Positions 25,934-36,489 are shown, counted from the first letter of the stretch. The stretch is 64,000 nt of DNA from CAZEWZ01 sp964516765 (GCA_964516765.1 CAZEWZ010000002.1:62001-126000); one strand, 5' to 3'. Notes: a model not told the origin generated them from the sequence alone. Numbers and translations are program-made.

Positions 25934-28657
25934 ATGGATAATTATTCATTTTTAGGGGCTGCAAATTCAACTTTTTTTGATGAGATATACGCCCAATATT
26001 TAAAGAATCCAGATTCAGTAGAACCTACTTGGAGAAGCTTTTTTCAGGGATATGATTTTGCCAATGAATCTTATTCTATTGACGAGATTCAACCCAATTT
26101 TCCAGAATCTTTTAGAAAAGAGTTTGATGTAATTAACTTAATCGATGCTTATCGTCAGAGAGGTCATTTGTTTACAAAAACTAATCCTGTTCGAGAGCGA
26201 AGAGATTATCATCCAAAATTAGATATTGAATTTTTTAATCTACAAAATGCAGATCTAGAAATTGTTTTTCAAGCTGGAACACAATGTGGTATTGGTCCTT
26301 CCACTTTATCTGATATTATTATTCACTTGAATAAGGTTTATTGCCAATCTATTGGTGTTGAGTACATGTATATTCGTAATTCAGACGAAAGAAATTGGAT
26401 TAAGAATTATATTCATAAAAATGACAACCAACCCAAATTTAGCTTAGAGCAGAAGAAGCAAATGCTCAAGAAATTAAATGAAGCGGTTGCTTTTGAAAGT
26501 TTTATTCACACCAAATATGTGGGACAAAAGCGTTTTTCACTTGAAGGCGGAGAAGCCCTGATTCCTGCTTTAGACGCGCTTGTGGAATACGGTTCCATTT
26601 TAAATATTCAGGAGTTTGTCATAGGAATGGCTCACAGAGGACGTTTAAATGTTCTGGCAAATATTTTTAAAAAACCTTATAAACAAGTATTCAAAGAGTT
26701 TGAAGGCATAAGTTATGAAGATAAGGAATTTGATGGGGATGTAAAATATCATCTTGGTTATTCTTATGATTTAACTACAGATTCAGGAAAAGATGTGCGT
26801 ATGTGTTTGGTTCCGAATCCATCACATTTAGAAGCAGTAGGATCTGTGATGCAAGGAATCTCTCGAGCAAAAATTGAGCTTAGCTATGGAGGAGACCATT
26901 CAAAACTATTACCTATCATTATTCACGGAGATGCAGCTATTGCTGGACAGGGTTTGGTTTTTGAAATTGTACAGATGGCTCAGCTCCCCGCATACAAAAC
27001 TGGTGGAAGTGTTCATATTGTAATTAATAACCAAGTTGGCTTTACAACCAATTATCTGGATGGTCGTTCAAGTGTTTATTGTACTGATGTTGCAAAAACG
27101 ACCTTATGCCCAGTACTTCATGTTAACGGCGACGATGTAGAAGCTGTAGTTCATGCTATAAATTTTGCTGCGGCTTACAGACAAGAGTTCGGAAAAGATG
27201 TTTTCATTGATCTTTTGTGTTATCGCCGTTATGGCCATAATGAAGGAGATGAGCCAAGGTTTACTCAGCCAAGTTTATATAAAGCTATTTCCAAGCATCC
27301 TAATCCCAGAGAAATTTACAATCAAAAATTAATTTCTCAAGGAATTGTAGAAGCAAACATAGTGAAGGAAATGGCCAAGCAATTTAAAGACTTGTTGGAA
27401 GTTGATTTTTCGGAAGCTCGAAAGAACAATACAACCAAAATTACAAGATTTATGGCAAAAGAATGGAGCCATATTCGAAAAGCCCAAGAAGTAGATTTTC
27501 ATTTTTCTCCAATAACAGGAATTTCACATGAACAGTTCTCTATAGTCTCTCTCGCCCTCTATACTCCTCCTGAAGGCCATACTTTCTTCAAAAAATCATT
27601 AAAATTACTTAAAGATAGAGAGCGCATGATTTCGGAGAAACGTTTGGTTGATTGGGGTATGGCTGAACTTATGGCGTATGGCTCACTACTGATCGAAGGA
27701 AAAGAGGTCCGTATGACTGGTCAAGATGTAGAAAGGGGTACTTTCTCTCATCGACATGCTATATTGAGAGATATCATCACGGAAGAAAGAGTTAATCCAT
27801 TAAATCATATTGAGGGTCAAACAGCTAAATTTCAAATTTACAACTCTCTACTGTCTGAATATGGTGTTTTAGGTTTTGATTATGGTTATGCTATGGCCGC
27901 TCCCGATGGATTGACTATTTGGGAAGCTCAATTTGGAGATTTTTCTAACGGTGCACAGATACTCATTGATCAATATCTCTCAGCTGCCGAAGATAAATGG
28001 GAAATATACAATAGCTTGGTTCTTTTATTGCCTCATGGATACGAGGGGCAAGGAGCCGAACATTCCAGCGCTCGTCTGGAACGTTATCTCCAGTTGTGTG
28101 GACAGCTCAATATGCAAGTTGTTAATGTCACCACTCCTGCCAACTTCTTTCATCTACTTCGGCGTCAGTTACATAGAGAGTTTAGAAAGCCACTAGTGGT
28201 AATGAGTCCTAAAAGTTTATTACGCCACCCGAAATGCTTGTCTCCGATTGATGATTTTCTAGGAGGATGTTTTCAAGAAGTAATTGATGATGCCTCTGCT
28301 GAGAAAAAGAAAGTAACTAAATTAGTTTTTTGTTCTGGTAAGCTCTACTTCGAACTTTTAGAAGAGAAAAATCACATCAAATCCTTTGAGGTGGCCTTGG
28401 TGAGAGTAGAGCAATTGTATCCTTTTCCGATGATAAAATTACAGTCTCTTGTCGCCAAATATTCACAAGTTAAGACTTATATATGGGCACAAGAGGAACC
28501 AGAAAATATGGGTGCCTGGGGTTTTGTACTCAGACATTGGAGAGAAATACCCCTTGAGCTAGTAGCTCGAAGTGAGAGTGCAACACCAGCTTCAGGTTCT
28601 TCAAAACGTTCTGCAAGAAGGCAGCGCGATGTAATTGAAAGAGTGTTTAAATTGTAA
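25934..28657 (+). CDS. sucA: 2-oxoglutarate dehydrogenase E1 component
   Basis: 907 residues, thiamin-diphosphate-dependent decarboxylase of the 2-oxoglutarate dehydrogenase complex in the TCA cycle. The N-terminal docking segment SFLGAANSTFFDEIYAQYLK, then MAHRGRLNVLANIF, PNPSHLEAVG, IHGDAAIAGQG, the cofactor region IDLLCYRRYGHNEGDEP and the transketolase-like half with GQDVERGTFSHRHA are all present. MDNYSFL at 25934 matches the usual start; the frame extends to a TTG at 25919 without similarity. Followed by sucB after 30 bases. Confidence 0.96.
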   Translation: MDNYSFLGAANSTFFDEIYAQYLKNPDSVEPTWRSFFQGYDFANESYSIDEIQPNFPESFRKEFDVINLIDAYRQRGHLFTKTNPVRERRDYHPKLDIEFFNLQNADLEIVFQAGTQCGIGPSTLSDIIIHLNKVYCQSIGVEYMYIRNSDERNWIKNYIHKNDNQPKFSLEQKKQMLKKLNEAVAFESFIHTKYVGQKRFSLEGGEALIPALDALVEYGSILNIQEFVIGMAHRGRLNVLANIFKKPYKQVFKEFEGISYEDKEFDGDVKYHLGYSYDLTTDSGKDVRMCLVPNPSHLEAVGSVMQGISRAKIELSYGGDHSKLLPIIIHGDAAIAGQGLVFEIVQMAQLPAYKTGGSVHIVINNQVGFTTNYLDGRSSVYCTDVAKTTLCPVLHVNGDDVEAVVHAINFAAAYRQEFGKDVFIDLLCYRRYGHNEGDEPRFTQPSLYKAISKHPNPREIYNQKLISQGIVEANIVKEMAKQFKDLLEVDFSEARKNNTTKITRFMAKEWSHIRKAQEVDFHFSPITGISHEQFSIVSLALYTPPEGHTFFKKSLKLLKDRERMISEKRLVDWGMAELMAYGSLLIEGKEVRMTGQDVERGTFSHRHAILRDIITEERVNPLNHIEGQTAKFQIYNSLLSEYGVLGFDYGYAMAAPDGLTIWEAQFGDFSNGAQILIDQYLSAAEDKWEIYNSLVLLLPHGYEGQGAEHSSARLERYLQLCGQLNMQVVNVTTPANFFHLLRRQLHREFRKPLVVMSPKSLLRHPKCLSPIDDFLGGCFQEVIDDASAEKKKVTKLVFCSGKLYFELLEEKNHIKSFEVALVRVEQLYPFPMIKLQSLVAKYSQVKTYIWAQEEPENMGAWGFVLRHWREIPLELVARSESATPASGSSKRSARRQRDVIERVFKL

Positions 28658-28687
28658 AATAAATTAAGAAGTCAAAATTATACTGCT

Positions 28688-29893
28688 ATGATTATTGAAA
28701 TGACTGTTCCATCTCCTGGCGAATCTATTTCTGAAGTTGAGATTGCAACTTGGCTTGTGGCCGACGGAGAATACGTTGAGAGAGATCAAGAGATCTGCGA
28801 AATTGATTCCGACAAAGCTACCTTAACGATTGCGGCAGAAGAAAGTGGGGCAGTTTCAATCAAGGTAGAAGAGGGCGAAACGATTGAAGTAGGTGGGGTT
28901 GTATGTACCATAGACACCTCAGTTACTGGAGATTCATCTACCCTCAAACAAGTGGCTTCGTCAGAACTTGTTTCAGAAAGTCTTGTGGCAAAACCAGTTT
29001 CTCCAACTGAAAATTCTAATGCTGCAGGAATTCCATCTCCTGCAGCAAAAAAAATGATGGCAGAAAATGGAATTAATTCTCTTATTGGCTCAGGTAGGGG
29101 GGGGAGAGTTCTTAAAGAAGATGTGGTAAAGGCAAAAGCTTCAATGGGAAAAGGGCCTGGAACTAGGGGTTCTGAAAATAAAAAAATGTCTGTACTTCGC
29201 CGAAAAGTTGCCGAAAGATTAGTTGCAGTAAAAAATGAGACTGCCATGTTAACTACCTTCAATGAGGTAGATATGAAAGCCATCATGGATATACGTAAAA
29301 TTTATAAAGAAACCTTTAAGGAAACTCATAGAATTGGTCTTGGTTTTATGTCTTTTTTTACCAAAGCTGTGACTCGTGCGCTCAAATTGTTTCCCGATGT
29401 TAATGCTATGATTGATGGGAAAGAAGTAGTCTATTATGACTATGCCGATATTTCGATAGCAGTAAGTTCTCCTAAAGGACTTATGGTTCCCGTAGTTAGA
29501 AATGCAGAATTATTAGATTTCGCTGGAGTTGAGTCTGAAATTAAACGTCTGGCGATTAAGGCTATAGATGGTAAAATTACTATGGACGACATGTTGGGCG
29601 GAACCTTTACTATTACAAACGGTGGCGTATTTGGATCTATGCTTTCCACGCCCATTATTAATCCCCCACAATCTGCCATTCTTGGCATGCATAATATTGT
29701 CGAGCGTCCTGTAGTGGTAGAAGGAGAAATTGTAGTTCGCCCAATTATGTTTGTTGCACTTTCATATGACCACCGAATTATAGACGGGAAAGAATCTGTT
29801 GGTTTCCTCTGTGCTGTCAAAGAAGCTCTTGAAAATCCGATTGAATTTCTTTTTAATGGAGAAGATAATATTAAGAAAAATCTAGGGATTTAA
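28688..29893 (+). CDS. sucB: Dihydrolipoyllysine-residue succinyltransferase (2-oxoglutarate dehydrogenase E2)
   Basis: 401 residues: lipoyl domain (1-77) with the lipoyl-lysine motif EIDSDKATL, a linker, an E3-binding domain around SPAAKKMMAENGI, then the catalytic acyltransferase domain ending with SYDHRIIDGKESVGFL (active-site His and Asp). Transfers succinyl to CoA. Its partner sucA is immediately upstream; the E3 gene is not in the window. Confidence 0.96.
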   Translation: MIIEMTVPSPGESISEVEIATWLVADGEYVERDQEICEIDSDKATLTIAAEESGAVSIKVEEGETIEVGGVVCTIDTSVTGDSSTLKQVASSELVSESLVAKPVSPTENSNAAGIPSPAAKKMMAENGINSLIGSGRGGRVLKEDVVKAKASMGKGPGTRGSENKKMSVLRRKVAERLVAVKNETAMLTTFNEVDMKAIMDIRKIYKETFKETHRIGLGFMSFFTKAVTRALKLFPDVNAMIDGKEVVYYDYADISIAVSSPKGLMVPVVRNAELLDFAGVESEIKRLAIKAIDGKITMDDMLGGTFTITNGGVFGSMLSTPIINPPQSAILGMHNIVERPVVVEGEIVVRPIMFVALSYDHRIIDGKESVGFLCAVKEALENPIEFLFNGEDNIKKNLGI

Positions 29894-30013
29894 CTTCTCT
29901 TTATTTTGAGGAACATTTATTAAAAAATGCTTTTAATGGTTTGTTATCTATCTGAAATTGTTTTGTTAAAATTAGTTTAACAACTAAATGAATATACATA
30001 GTTTAATTTAGCT

Positions 30014-30021
30014 TAAATTTG
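30014..30021 (+). promoter_or_regulatory. Putative -7 box for the desaturase gene
   Basis: TAAATTTG fits TAnnTTTG and lies 22 bases before the ATG at 30044. No -33 TTTG at proper spacing. Confidence 0.45.
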
Positions 30022-30043
30022 CAATTAAGCAAAAAGATTAATT

Positions 30044-31138
30044 ATGATCCAAAAAATAAAGTTTCAGAACAAAAATCAAGCTTCTTTTGTCAAAGATTTA
30101 AGAAAACGTGTTAACTTTTATTTCAAAGAAAATAATATTTCAAAAAACGCGAATTCTCATATGGTAATCAAAACCATATCTATGTTTTTGATTTATCTTA
30201 TACCTTATGCAATTGTTTATTCAGGATTAATCACCGGATTTTCTGGTATTTTCTTAGCTATTTTAATGGGTATTGGAATGTCCGGTATTGGAATGTCAGT
30301 TATGCACGATGCCAATCACGGATCTTACTCATCTAATCCGAAAGTGAATAAATGGATTGGAATATGTATTTATTTGATTGGTGGAGATGTATACAATTGG
30401 AAGGTCCAGCACAACATACTCCACCACACATACACCAACATTGAAGGTCTTGACGGAGACATAGAACAAGATCCTTTTTTGCGACTCTCCCATGGTCAAA
30501 AGTGGCATAAGGGACATCAGTACCAACACATCTATGGCTTCTTCCTGTATACTTTAGGTACAGTTACATGGGCTTTTATGGACTTTATACAATTTAAAAG
30601 ATTCACTAAATTGGGTTTGAGCCCTGATGGCCTTCTTGACAAACAGAGACAATTCAGGAAATTGATTTTTTATAAAATTGTTTATTGGTTGTTCATTTTT
30701 ATCATACCTACAATTTTTTCTCCATTTTTATGGTGGCAACTTATTTTTGGCTGGCTTATAATGAATATGGTTGCTGGATTCATATTGACTGTCACTTTTC
30801 AATTGGCGCATGTAGTTGAAGGAGTTACTTTTCCCGTTCCTAACGATGAGGGTAAAGTAGAGACAGAATGGATGATTCACCAGCTAAAAACCACTGCAAA
30901 TTTTGCCAAGAATTCAAAGCTTGTCAATTGGTTTGTGGGAGGCTTAAATTTTCAAATTGAGCACCACTTATTCCCTAATATCTGTCATGTTCACTACAGA
31001 CAAATTTCATCAATAGTAAAGGCCACTGCGCAGGAATATGGTATTCTATACAACGAAAAGAAAACTTATATGGAGGCAGTCATTTCTCACTACAAAATGT
31101 TAAAAATGTTTGGTTTAAAGCCAGTAATAATGTCCTAA
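30044..31138 (+). CDS. Membrane fatty acid desaturase (acyl-lipid / front-end-like)
   Basis: 364 residues with three histidine boxes that bind the di-iron centre: HDANHGSY (about 88), HNILHHTYTN (about 124-133) and QIEHHLFPN (about 304). The Gln in the third box (QxxHH) is typical of front-end and acyl-lipid desaturases such as Delta-6 enzymes. No cytochrome b5 domain is fused. Membrane helices flank the boxes (about 45-80, 160-180, 205-250). Introduces a double bond into membrane acyl chains; position and substrate are unknown. Stands alone, converging with mfd. Confidence 0.9.
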   Translation: MIQKIKFQNKNQASFVKDLRKRVNFYFKENNISKNANSHMVIKTISMFLIYLIPYAIVYSGLITGFSGIFLAILMGIGMSGIGMSVMHDANHGSYSSNPKVNKWIGICIYLIGGDVYNWKVQHNILHHTYTNIEGLDGDIEQDPFLRLSHGQKWHKGHQYQHIYGFFLYTLGTVTWAFMDFIQFKRFTKLGLSPDGLLDKQRQFRKLIFYKIVYWLFIFIIPTIFSPFLWWQLIFGWLIMNMVAGFILTVTFQLAHVVEGVTFPVPNDEGKVETEWMIHQLKTTANFAKNSKLVNWFVGGLNFQIEHHLFPNICHVHYRQISSIVKATAQEYGILYNEKKTYMEAVISHYKMLKMFGLKPVIMS

Positions 31139-31153
31139 TATTTTGCTAAATCT

Positions 31154-34100
31154 TCAATATAGCGTTAAGCTAGATTGAATTTGTTGAAGTATATTTTTTG
31201 CTGACTTAATTTCATTGATTCCTTGGAAGACTATGCTTAGTCTATTGTTTTTTTCTTTTAATTGGTATGTCCTCGGATTTTTTTGAATATATTCTAGTAT
31301 TCCTGTAAATTGACTAGATTCAAAAAATTTAGACTGTTGATTGGCAATAAAATTAGCAATCATTTTTTGGTTCTTCAAAACTATTTTTTCAAATCCCAGT
31401 TCCTTGCCAATCCATCTAAGTCGAATGGAGTCAGATAATTTTTTTACAGTATCTGGAATTGGCCCAAATCGGTCTATTATTTGTTCTTCAAATATATTTA
31501 ACTCTTTTTCATTTTGAAGCGCATTTAAATCTTTATAAAGCTGAAGTCTTTCAGATATTGAGTTTACATAATGGTCTGGAATCAAAATTTCCATATCTGT
31601 ATCAATCTGACAATTTTCCATATAAAATGATTCTGATTCGTCATCAATATAAGTGTCTTTGAATTCGCTTTCTTTCAGCTCTTGAACAGCTTCATTCAAA
31701 ATCTTTTGGTACATTTCAAATCCAATGTCCGAGATGAATCCGGATTGTTCCGCACCTAAAATATCTCCCGCTCCTCTTATTTCAAGATCTCGCATAGCAA
31801 TATTAAAGCCCGAACCTAAATCTGAATGCTGTTCTAATGCTTGAATACGCTTTCTGCCCTCCTCACTTATGCTGATTCGTGGAGGAGTTATAAGATAACA
31901 GAATGCTTTTTTATTTGAACGTCCTACTCTACCTCTCATTTGGTGCAAATCGCTGAGGCCAAAATTCTGTGCATCATTAATAAGAATCGTGTTAGCATTG
32001 GGAATATCTAACCCACTTTCAATAATAGTGGTGGAAACTAAAAGATCAAATTCACCTTCAATAAAATCTAGCATCAGTTGTTCTAACTTTTGTCCGTCCA
32101 TTTGTCCATGTCCAATACCAACTTTAATGTCTGGACACAGTCGCTGTATCATTCCTGCTACTTCTTTGATGTTTTCGATTCTATTGTGAATGAAAAATAC
32201 TTGGCCTCCCCTGGAGACTTCGTATTGAATAGCGTCTCTAATTGTTTCTTCATTGAAACCTATATTTTGAGTCTGAACAGGCAAGCGATTTGGAGGAGCT
32301 GTTTTTATAGTTGATAAATCTCTGGCTGCCATTAGTGAGAACTGCAGAGTTCTTGGAATTGGAGTTGCAGTTAGTGTTAAAGTGTCTAAGTTGGTTTTGA
32401 GAGTCTTAAGTTTATCTTTTACTCCCACACCAAATTTTTGTTCCTCATCGATAATCAGTAATCCTAAATCTAGAAAATGCACATCTTTTCCCACTAACCT
32501 ATGGGTTCCTATAATGATATCAATTTTCCCATCTGCTAGCTTTTTTAAAGTTTCTTTTTGTTGTTTGGTTGTCTTGAATCGATTGATATAATCTATCGTG
32601 CATGGAAAGTCTTTAAGTCTTTTTCGAAAAGTTTTGTAATGTTGAAGCGCAAGAATGGTAGTAGGGACAAGAATAGCCACTTGCTTGTTGTCACATACAG
32701 CTTTAAAAGCAGCTCTAATTGCTATTTCAGTTTTTCCAAAGCCAACATCACCACACACCAACCTGTCCATTGGATTTTGAGATTCCATATCTTTTTTAAC
32801 CGCTTGTGTAGTTTTTAGTTGATCCGGAGTGTCTTCATAAATAAAGCTAGCTTCTAATTCATATTGAAGGTAGCTGTCCGGACTAAATGAAAAGCCTACC
32901 ACACTTTTTCGTTTTGCATAAAGTTTGATTAAATCGTATGCAATTATTTTTATTTTCGTTTTTGTTTTGTTCTTTGTTTTTGCCCAAGAAGGCGAACCCA
33001 ATTGATGAATTTTTGGAGCGGTTCCTTCTTTGCCGTTAAACTTGCTTATTTTGTGAAGGGCATGAATGCTGAGGTATAGTAAATCATTGTTTTTATAAAT
33101 TAATTTTATGGCTTCTTGATTTTTTCCTTGTACATCTATTTTTTGCAAACCACCAAATTTTCCAATACCATGGTCTATGTGTGTTACGAAATCTCCAATT
33201 TCTAAATTAGTAATTTCATTGAGTGTGATAGTTTTTTTATACTGTTGAGCTGATTTCAATTTAAATTTATGATATCTCTCAAATAACTGATGGTCGGTGT
33301 AGCAGAGTATCTTATTGTCATGGTCAATAAATCCCTCGTGAATCGGGAGCAATAGAGTGGAGAACTTAATGTCAGTATCCATGTTGCCAAAAATATTCAG
33401 AAAGCGCTCTTCTTGTTTCTTTGAACCACAAACAATCATATTTTCGAATCCTTGATTGCTTTGGTCATTTAAATGTTCTGTCAATAGATCAAATTGCTTG
33501 TTAAAACTTGGCTGAAAAGATGTGCAAAAATCAATTTCTATAGCCGAAGTATCATACTTAGTTCCGAAGGAGTTAACTGAAAAATTTTGTAGTGAATCTT
33601 TGAGGGTTTTGGCATTAATAAATAGCTCTTCAGGCTGGATTTGCTTGATTGTTTGGTCAAGGTTTTCATATGTATCGCAAGCTTTTAGATACAGTTTGTC
33701 TAATTGTCCTTTAGACAGGTCAAGATCTTTTACCCATACTGATGAATTCTCCTCAAGATACTCAGTGAAGGGAACTCTTTTTTCTCCCATTTCTTTGTTT
33801 TCTATATTGGGAATGATGTCTAGTCTTTTCACTTCTCTGATTGAGAGTTGACTATTAATGTTAAAGCTTCGAATACTTTCTACTTCATCTCCAAAAAACT
33901 CAATTCGATAGGGGTAGTCATTCGAAAAAGAGAAAACATCTACTAGCCCTCCTCGAATCGAAAATTGCCCAGGTTCCACAACAAAGTCTGCATAAGTGAA
34001 TCCGTATTCAAAAAGAGTTTCGTTTAAAAAATCTATTCCTATTTCTTCTCCCACAGACAGTTTTAAAGTGCTTTTACTCAGTTCTTCTTTTGTGATGACT

Positions 34101-34489
34101 TTTTCAAAAATTGCATCAGGATAAGTGACAATAAATGAGGGTTTTCTTTTAGAAATGAGTCGATGTAAAACTTTAGCTCTCATTAATACATTGGCGTTGT
34201 CTGTTTCTTCAATCTGATACGGTCTTCGATATGATCCGGGATAAAATAATAAATCTTTTTCTGGAATAAATTGTTCTAAATCATTCAGAAAGTAAGCCGC
34301 CTCCTCTTTATTGTTAAGAATGTAGATAAATGTTTTTTCAATGGATTTAAAGCAAGAAATTGCGACTAAAGAAGCCACAGATCCTGAAAGATTCTTAAAG
34401 AAAAGCGGCTTTTTTTGTTCAATGTAATCTACTACATTCTTTTCTTGAATGCTTTTAACATATCTATTTATGAGATCTATTTTTTTCAT
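31154..34489 (-). CDS. mfd: Transcription-repair coupling factor
   Basis: 1111 residues. Removes stalled RNA polymerase at DNA lesions and recruits UvrA. Order: UvrB-like N-terminal region with FYPGSYRRPYQIEETDNANV, RNA-polymerase-interacting domain at LEIGDFVTHIDHGIGKFGG, RecG-like helicase with Walker A CGDVGFGKTEIA, DEEQ box and TATPIPRTLQFS, MRGRVGRSNKKAFCYL, and the C-terminal TRCF domain. A TTG at 34516 would add nine residues; MKKIDLIN at 34489 is preferred. Lies 93 bases downstream of fbp. Confidence 0.97.
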   Translation of the reverse strand: MKKIDLINRYVKSIQEKNVVDYIEQKKPLFFKNLSGSVASLVAISCFKSIEKTFIYILNNKEEAAYFLNDLEQFIPEKDLLFYPGSYRRPYQIEETDNANVLMRAKVLHRLISKRKPSFIVTYPDAIFEKVITKEELSKSTLKLSVGEEIGIDFLNETLFEYGFTYADFVVEPGQFSIRGGLVDVFSFSNDYPYRIEFFGDEVESIRSFNINSQLSIREVKRLDIIPNIENKEMGEKRVPFTEYLEENSSVWVKDLDLSKGQLDKLYLKACDTYENLDQTIKQIQPEELFINAKTLKDSLQNFSVNSFGTKYDTSAIEIDFCTSFQPSFNKQFDLLTEHLNDQSNQGFENMIVCGSKKQEERFLNIFGNMDTDIKFSTLLLPIHEGFIDHDNKILCYTDHQLFERYHKFKLKSAQQYKKTITLNEITNLEIGDFVTHIDHGIGKFGGLQKIDVQGKNQEAIKLIYKNNDLLYLSIHALHKISKFNGKEGTAPKIHQLGSPSWAKTKNKTKTKIKIIAYDLIKLYAKRKSVVGFSFSPDSYLQYELEASFIYEDTPDQLKTTQAVKKDMESQNPMDRLVCGDVGFGKTEIAIRAAFKAVCDNKQVAILVPTTILALQHYKTFRKRLKDFPCTIDYINRFKTTKQQKETLKKLADGKIDIIIGTHRLVGKDVHFLDLGLLIIDEEQKFGVGVKDKLKTLKTNLDTLTLTATPIPRTLQFSLMAARDLSTIKTAPPNRLPVQTQNIGFNEETIRDAIQYEVSRGGQVFFIHNRIENIKEVAGMIQRLCPDIKVGIGHGQMDGQKLEQLMLDFIEGEFDLLVSTTIIESGLDIPNANTILINDAQNFGLSDLHQMRGRVGRSNKKAFCYLITPPRISISEEGRKRIQALEQHSDLGSGFNIAMRDLEIRGAGDILGAEQSGFISDIGFEMYQKILNEAVQELKESEFKDTYIDDESESFYMENCQIDTDMEILIPDHYVNSISERLQLYKDLNALQNEKELNIFEEQIIDRFGPIPDTVKKLSDSIRLRWIGKELGFEKIVLKNQKMIANFIANQQSKFFESSQFTGILEYIQKNPRTYQLKEKNNRLSIVFQGINEIKSAKNILQQIQSSLTLY

Positions 34490-34582
34490 TTTTCTCAATA
34501 CAATAACCCCAATCAATTTAATGACAGGGGTGCGGGATGAAAATTATTTGGTATCCTTTAAAAACAATACTGGATATTTGTG

Positions 34583-35548
34583 TTACAAAAGTCCTGTTGC
34601 TTTATTCATCATTTCCTTTGATCCAGTAAAAAAGGGAGTCCGCTGGTGAATGTCTGAAGCTTTGATATCTAAAAGTCTAGTTTTTCCTTTTGTTGCTAGT
34701 CCGCCCGCTTGTTCGCAGATCATAGCAATTGGATTACATTCATAAAGGAGCCTAAGCCTCCCCTCTGGTGCATCAGCTGTTGCAGGATAAATAAAGATAC
34801 CTCCTTTGAGCATATTTCGATGGAAGTCTGCGACTAAGGAACCGATAAATCTAGCCGTATGAGTTCTTTTTCCATCGTAATTTAATTCTTTGCAAAATGC
34901 AATATAGTCTTTAACACCTTTTTCTAGTGTCTGGTAATTCCCTTCATTAATGGAATAAATGGTTCCATGATTTGGCGTTTTTACAGAGGCATTTGTGAGT
35001 TTAAACACTTCCGGATTAGGGTCAAGTGTAAAAGAGTGAACTCCATGACCACAAGTGTATACCAATACAGATGAAGAACCATATAGTACATATCCTGCCA
35101 TGATTTGTTCATAACCGTACCGATAAAACTCTTCTTTTTTTACAATTCCCGTTTGGTTTCTTTTAAAAATGGAGAAGATTGTTCCCACCGAGATATTGAC
35201 ATCAATATTGGAAGATCCATCTAAAGGATCTGTGGCAAATAGATATTCTCCTGTGTTATTTAAGAGAATAATTTCCTCGTTTTCTTCACTTGCTATTGCA
35301 GCAATATTTCCGCAAAATTCTAGTTCTTCAATAAAATGTTGATTGGCTATTAGATCAAGCTTTTGAACTTGTTCCCCTTGAATATTTTTACTCCCCTCAG
35401 CTCCAAGTATATCCAAAAGGCCAGCCATATTTATTTTCTGGTGAATACTAATGGAAGCTTTTTCTACTGCTATTAATATGTCAAGTATGGCTTGGGGGTT
35501 TTCTCCATGAACTTCTGGTTTTTCAGTGACAAATTGGTCTAAAAGCAT
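34583..35548 (-). CDS. fbp: Class I fructose-1,6-bisphosphatase
   Basis: 321 residues. Hydrolyses fructose 1,6-bisphosphate in gluconeogenesis. The metal and phosphate site FATDPLDGSSNIDVNISVGT, the EEN segment before it and GGIFIYPATADAPEGRLRLL are all conserved. The N-terminus is slightly short for the family, with no alternative ATG upstream in frame. Sits between mfd and an outer-membrane protein gene in the same direction. Confidence 0.96.
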   Translation of the reverse strand: MLLDQFVTEKPEVHGENPQAILDILIAVEKASISIHQKINMAGLLDILGAEGSKNIQGEQVQKLDLIANQHFIEELEFCGNIAAIASEENEEIILLNNTGEYLFATDPLDGSSNIDVNISVGTIFSIFKRNQTGIVKKEEFYRYGYEQIMAGYVLYGSSSVLVYTCGHGVHSFTLDPNPEVFKLTNASVKTPNHGTIYSINEGNYQTLEKGVKDYIAFCKELNYDGKRTHTARFIGSLVADFHRNMLKGGIFIYPATADAPEGRLRLLYECNPIAMICEQAGGLATKGKTRLLDIKASDIHQRTPFFTGSKEMMNKATGLL

Positions 35549-35639
35549 TAGTCTTATTGTATTGTTAATTAATTTATCTCTCTAAAATTTAAAAAGCTAA
35601 TAGGGGGGCGATTATCGCTATCATTTTAATTTCGGCATA

Positions 35640-36302
35640 TTATTTAAGTTTAAAGCAAAAACCCAAATTTAATATTAGTTGATGATCAAGGCCATTGCCG
35701 ATATCTTCATATAGATCAATATTATCACGCCCAAACATTTGGTCGCTAATGCTTAGAATTACTCCCCAATCTTCTTGAAGATAATAACTTATTTCTAATC
35801 CAATAGGGAAGAAGACTGACCATATATCTTCAGGAGTTATAGTAACAAGTTCTCCTATACTCGTCAATTCAACATCTCCATAATGGTATCCTATTCCACT
35901 TATTAAATGAACCTGAAGCTTTTTGAGCCCAGTAGGATTGAGTGCTCTTCTGAAGGCGATGAAGGCTTGTGTGAATTGACTTTTAAAATTTAAAAAAGGG
36001 ACGCCAAGAACTGGCCTATTTTCTCCGCTATTTTTTCCTGTAATAAGACCAAATTGGAGACTATTTTTTGTGCTAAATTCTTTATTTAATTTTACAGACA
36101 AAGCGATATTTGGGAGAAATTTTCCCGAAGGATTAAATTTCAAATCACCAATAAAATCTGCATTTCCATAGCTGATATTTCCATTCCATTGTACTTCCGT
36201 ATTTTTTGCGTTTTTATCAATAGTATTAAATTTTGATTTTCTTTGTGCACAAATTTCGGCACTAAAAATAAAAACTAATAAAGTAAAAAGTGTATTTCTC
36301 AT
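35640..36302 (-). CDS. Putative outer-membrane beta-barrel protein
   Basis: 220 residues with a signal peptide (MRNTLFTLLVFIFSAEICAQ) and alternating hydrophobic/polar stretches (for example ALSVKLNKEFSTKNSLQFGL, HLISGIGYHYGDVEL, IGLEISYYLQEDWGVILSI) ending in an aromatic-rich strand, LILNLGFCFKLK. This is the pattern of small Bacteroidota outer-membrane barrels. No specific family is recognised and no function can be given. It has a near-ideal promoter directly upstream and is divergent from tig. Confidence 0.6.
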   Translation of the reverse strand: MRNTLFTLLVFIFSAEICAQRKSKFNTIDKNAKNTEVQWNGNISYGNADFIGDLKFNPSGKFLPNIALSVKLNKEFSTKNSLQFGLITGKNSGENRPVLGVPFLNFKSQFTQAFIAFRRALNPTGLKKLQVHLISGIGYHYGDVELTSIGELVTITPEDIWSVFFPIGLEISYYLQEDWGVILSISDQMFGRDNIDLYEDIGNGLDHQLILNLGFCFKLK

Positions 36303-36323
36303 CGCTGTAAAGTTTATCCATCA

Positions 36324-36353
36324 CAAAGATAAGTTTTATGCTCATTTTACAAA
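36324..36353 (-). promoter_or_regulatory. Promoter of the outer-membrane protein gene
   Basis: Minus strand TTTG (36350-36353), 18-base spacer, TATCTTTG (36324-36331). Both elements match fully; the -7 box ends 21 bases before the ATG at 36302. Confidence 0.6.
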
Positions 36354-36489
36354 ATGATGGATATGATTTCCTCGGCTTGTATCTATATTTTATTCTAGCC
36401 ATCTTGGTTATTTTTTACTACTCTAAAAAAATATTATTCTAAGAGTTGAAAAAAAATATGCATGGTATTTTTCAGAGATTTAATATGCG

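Noticed and set aside
28786..29286. Minus-strand ORF of 166 codons
   Set aside because: Antisense to sucB, which has full lipoyl and catalytic motifs; the antisense product resembles nothing.
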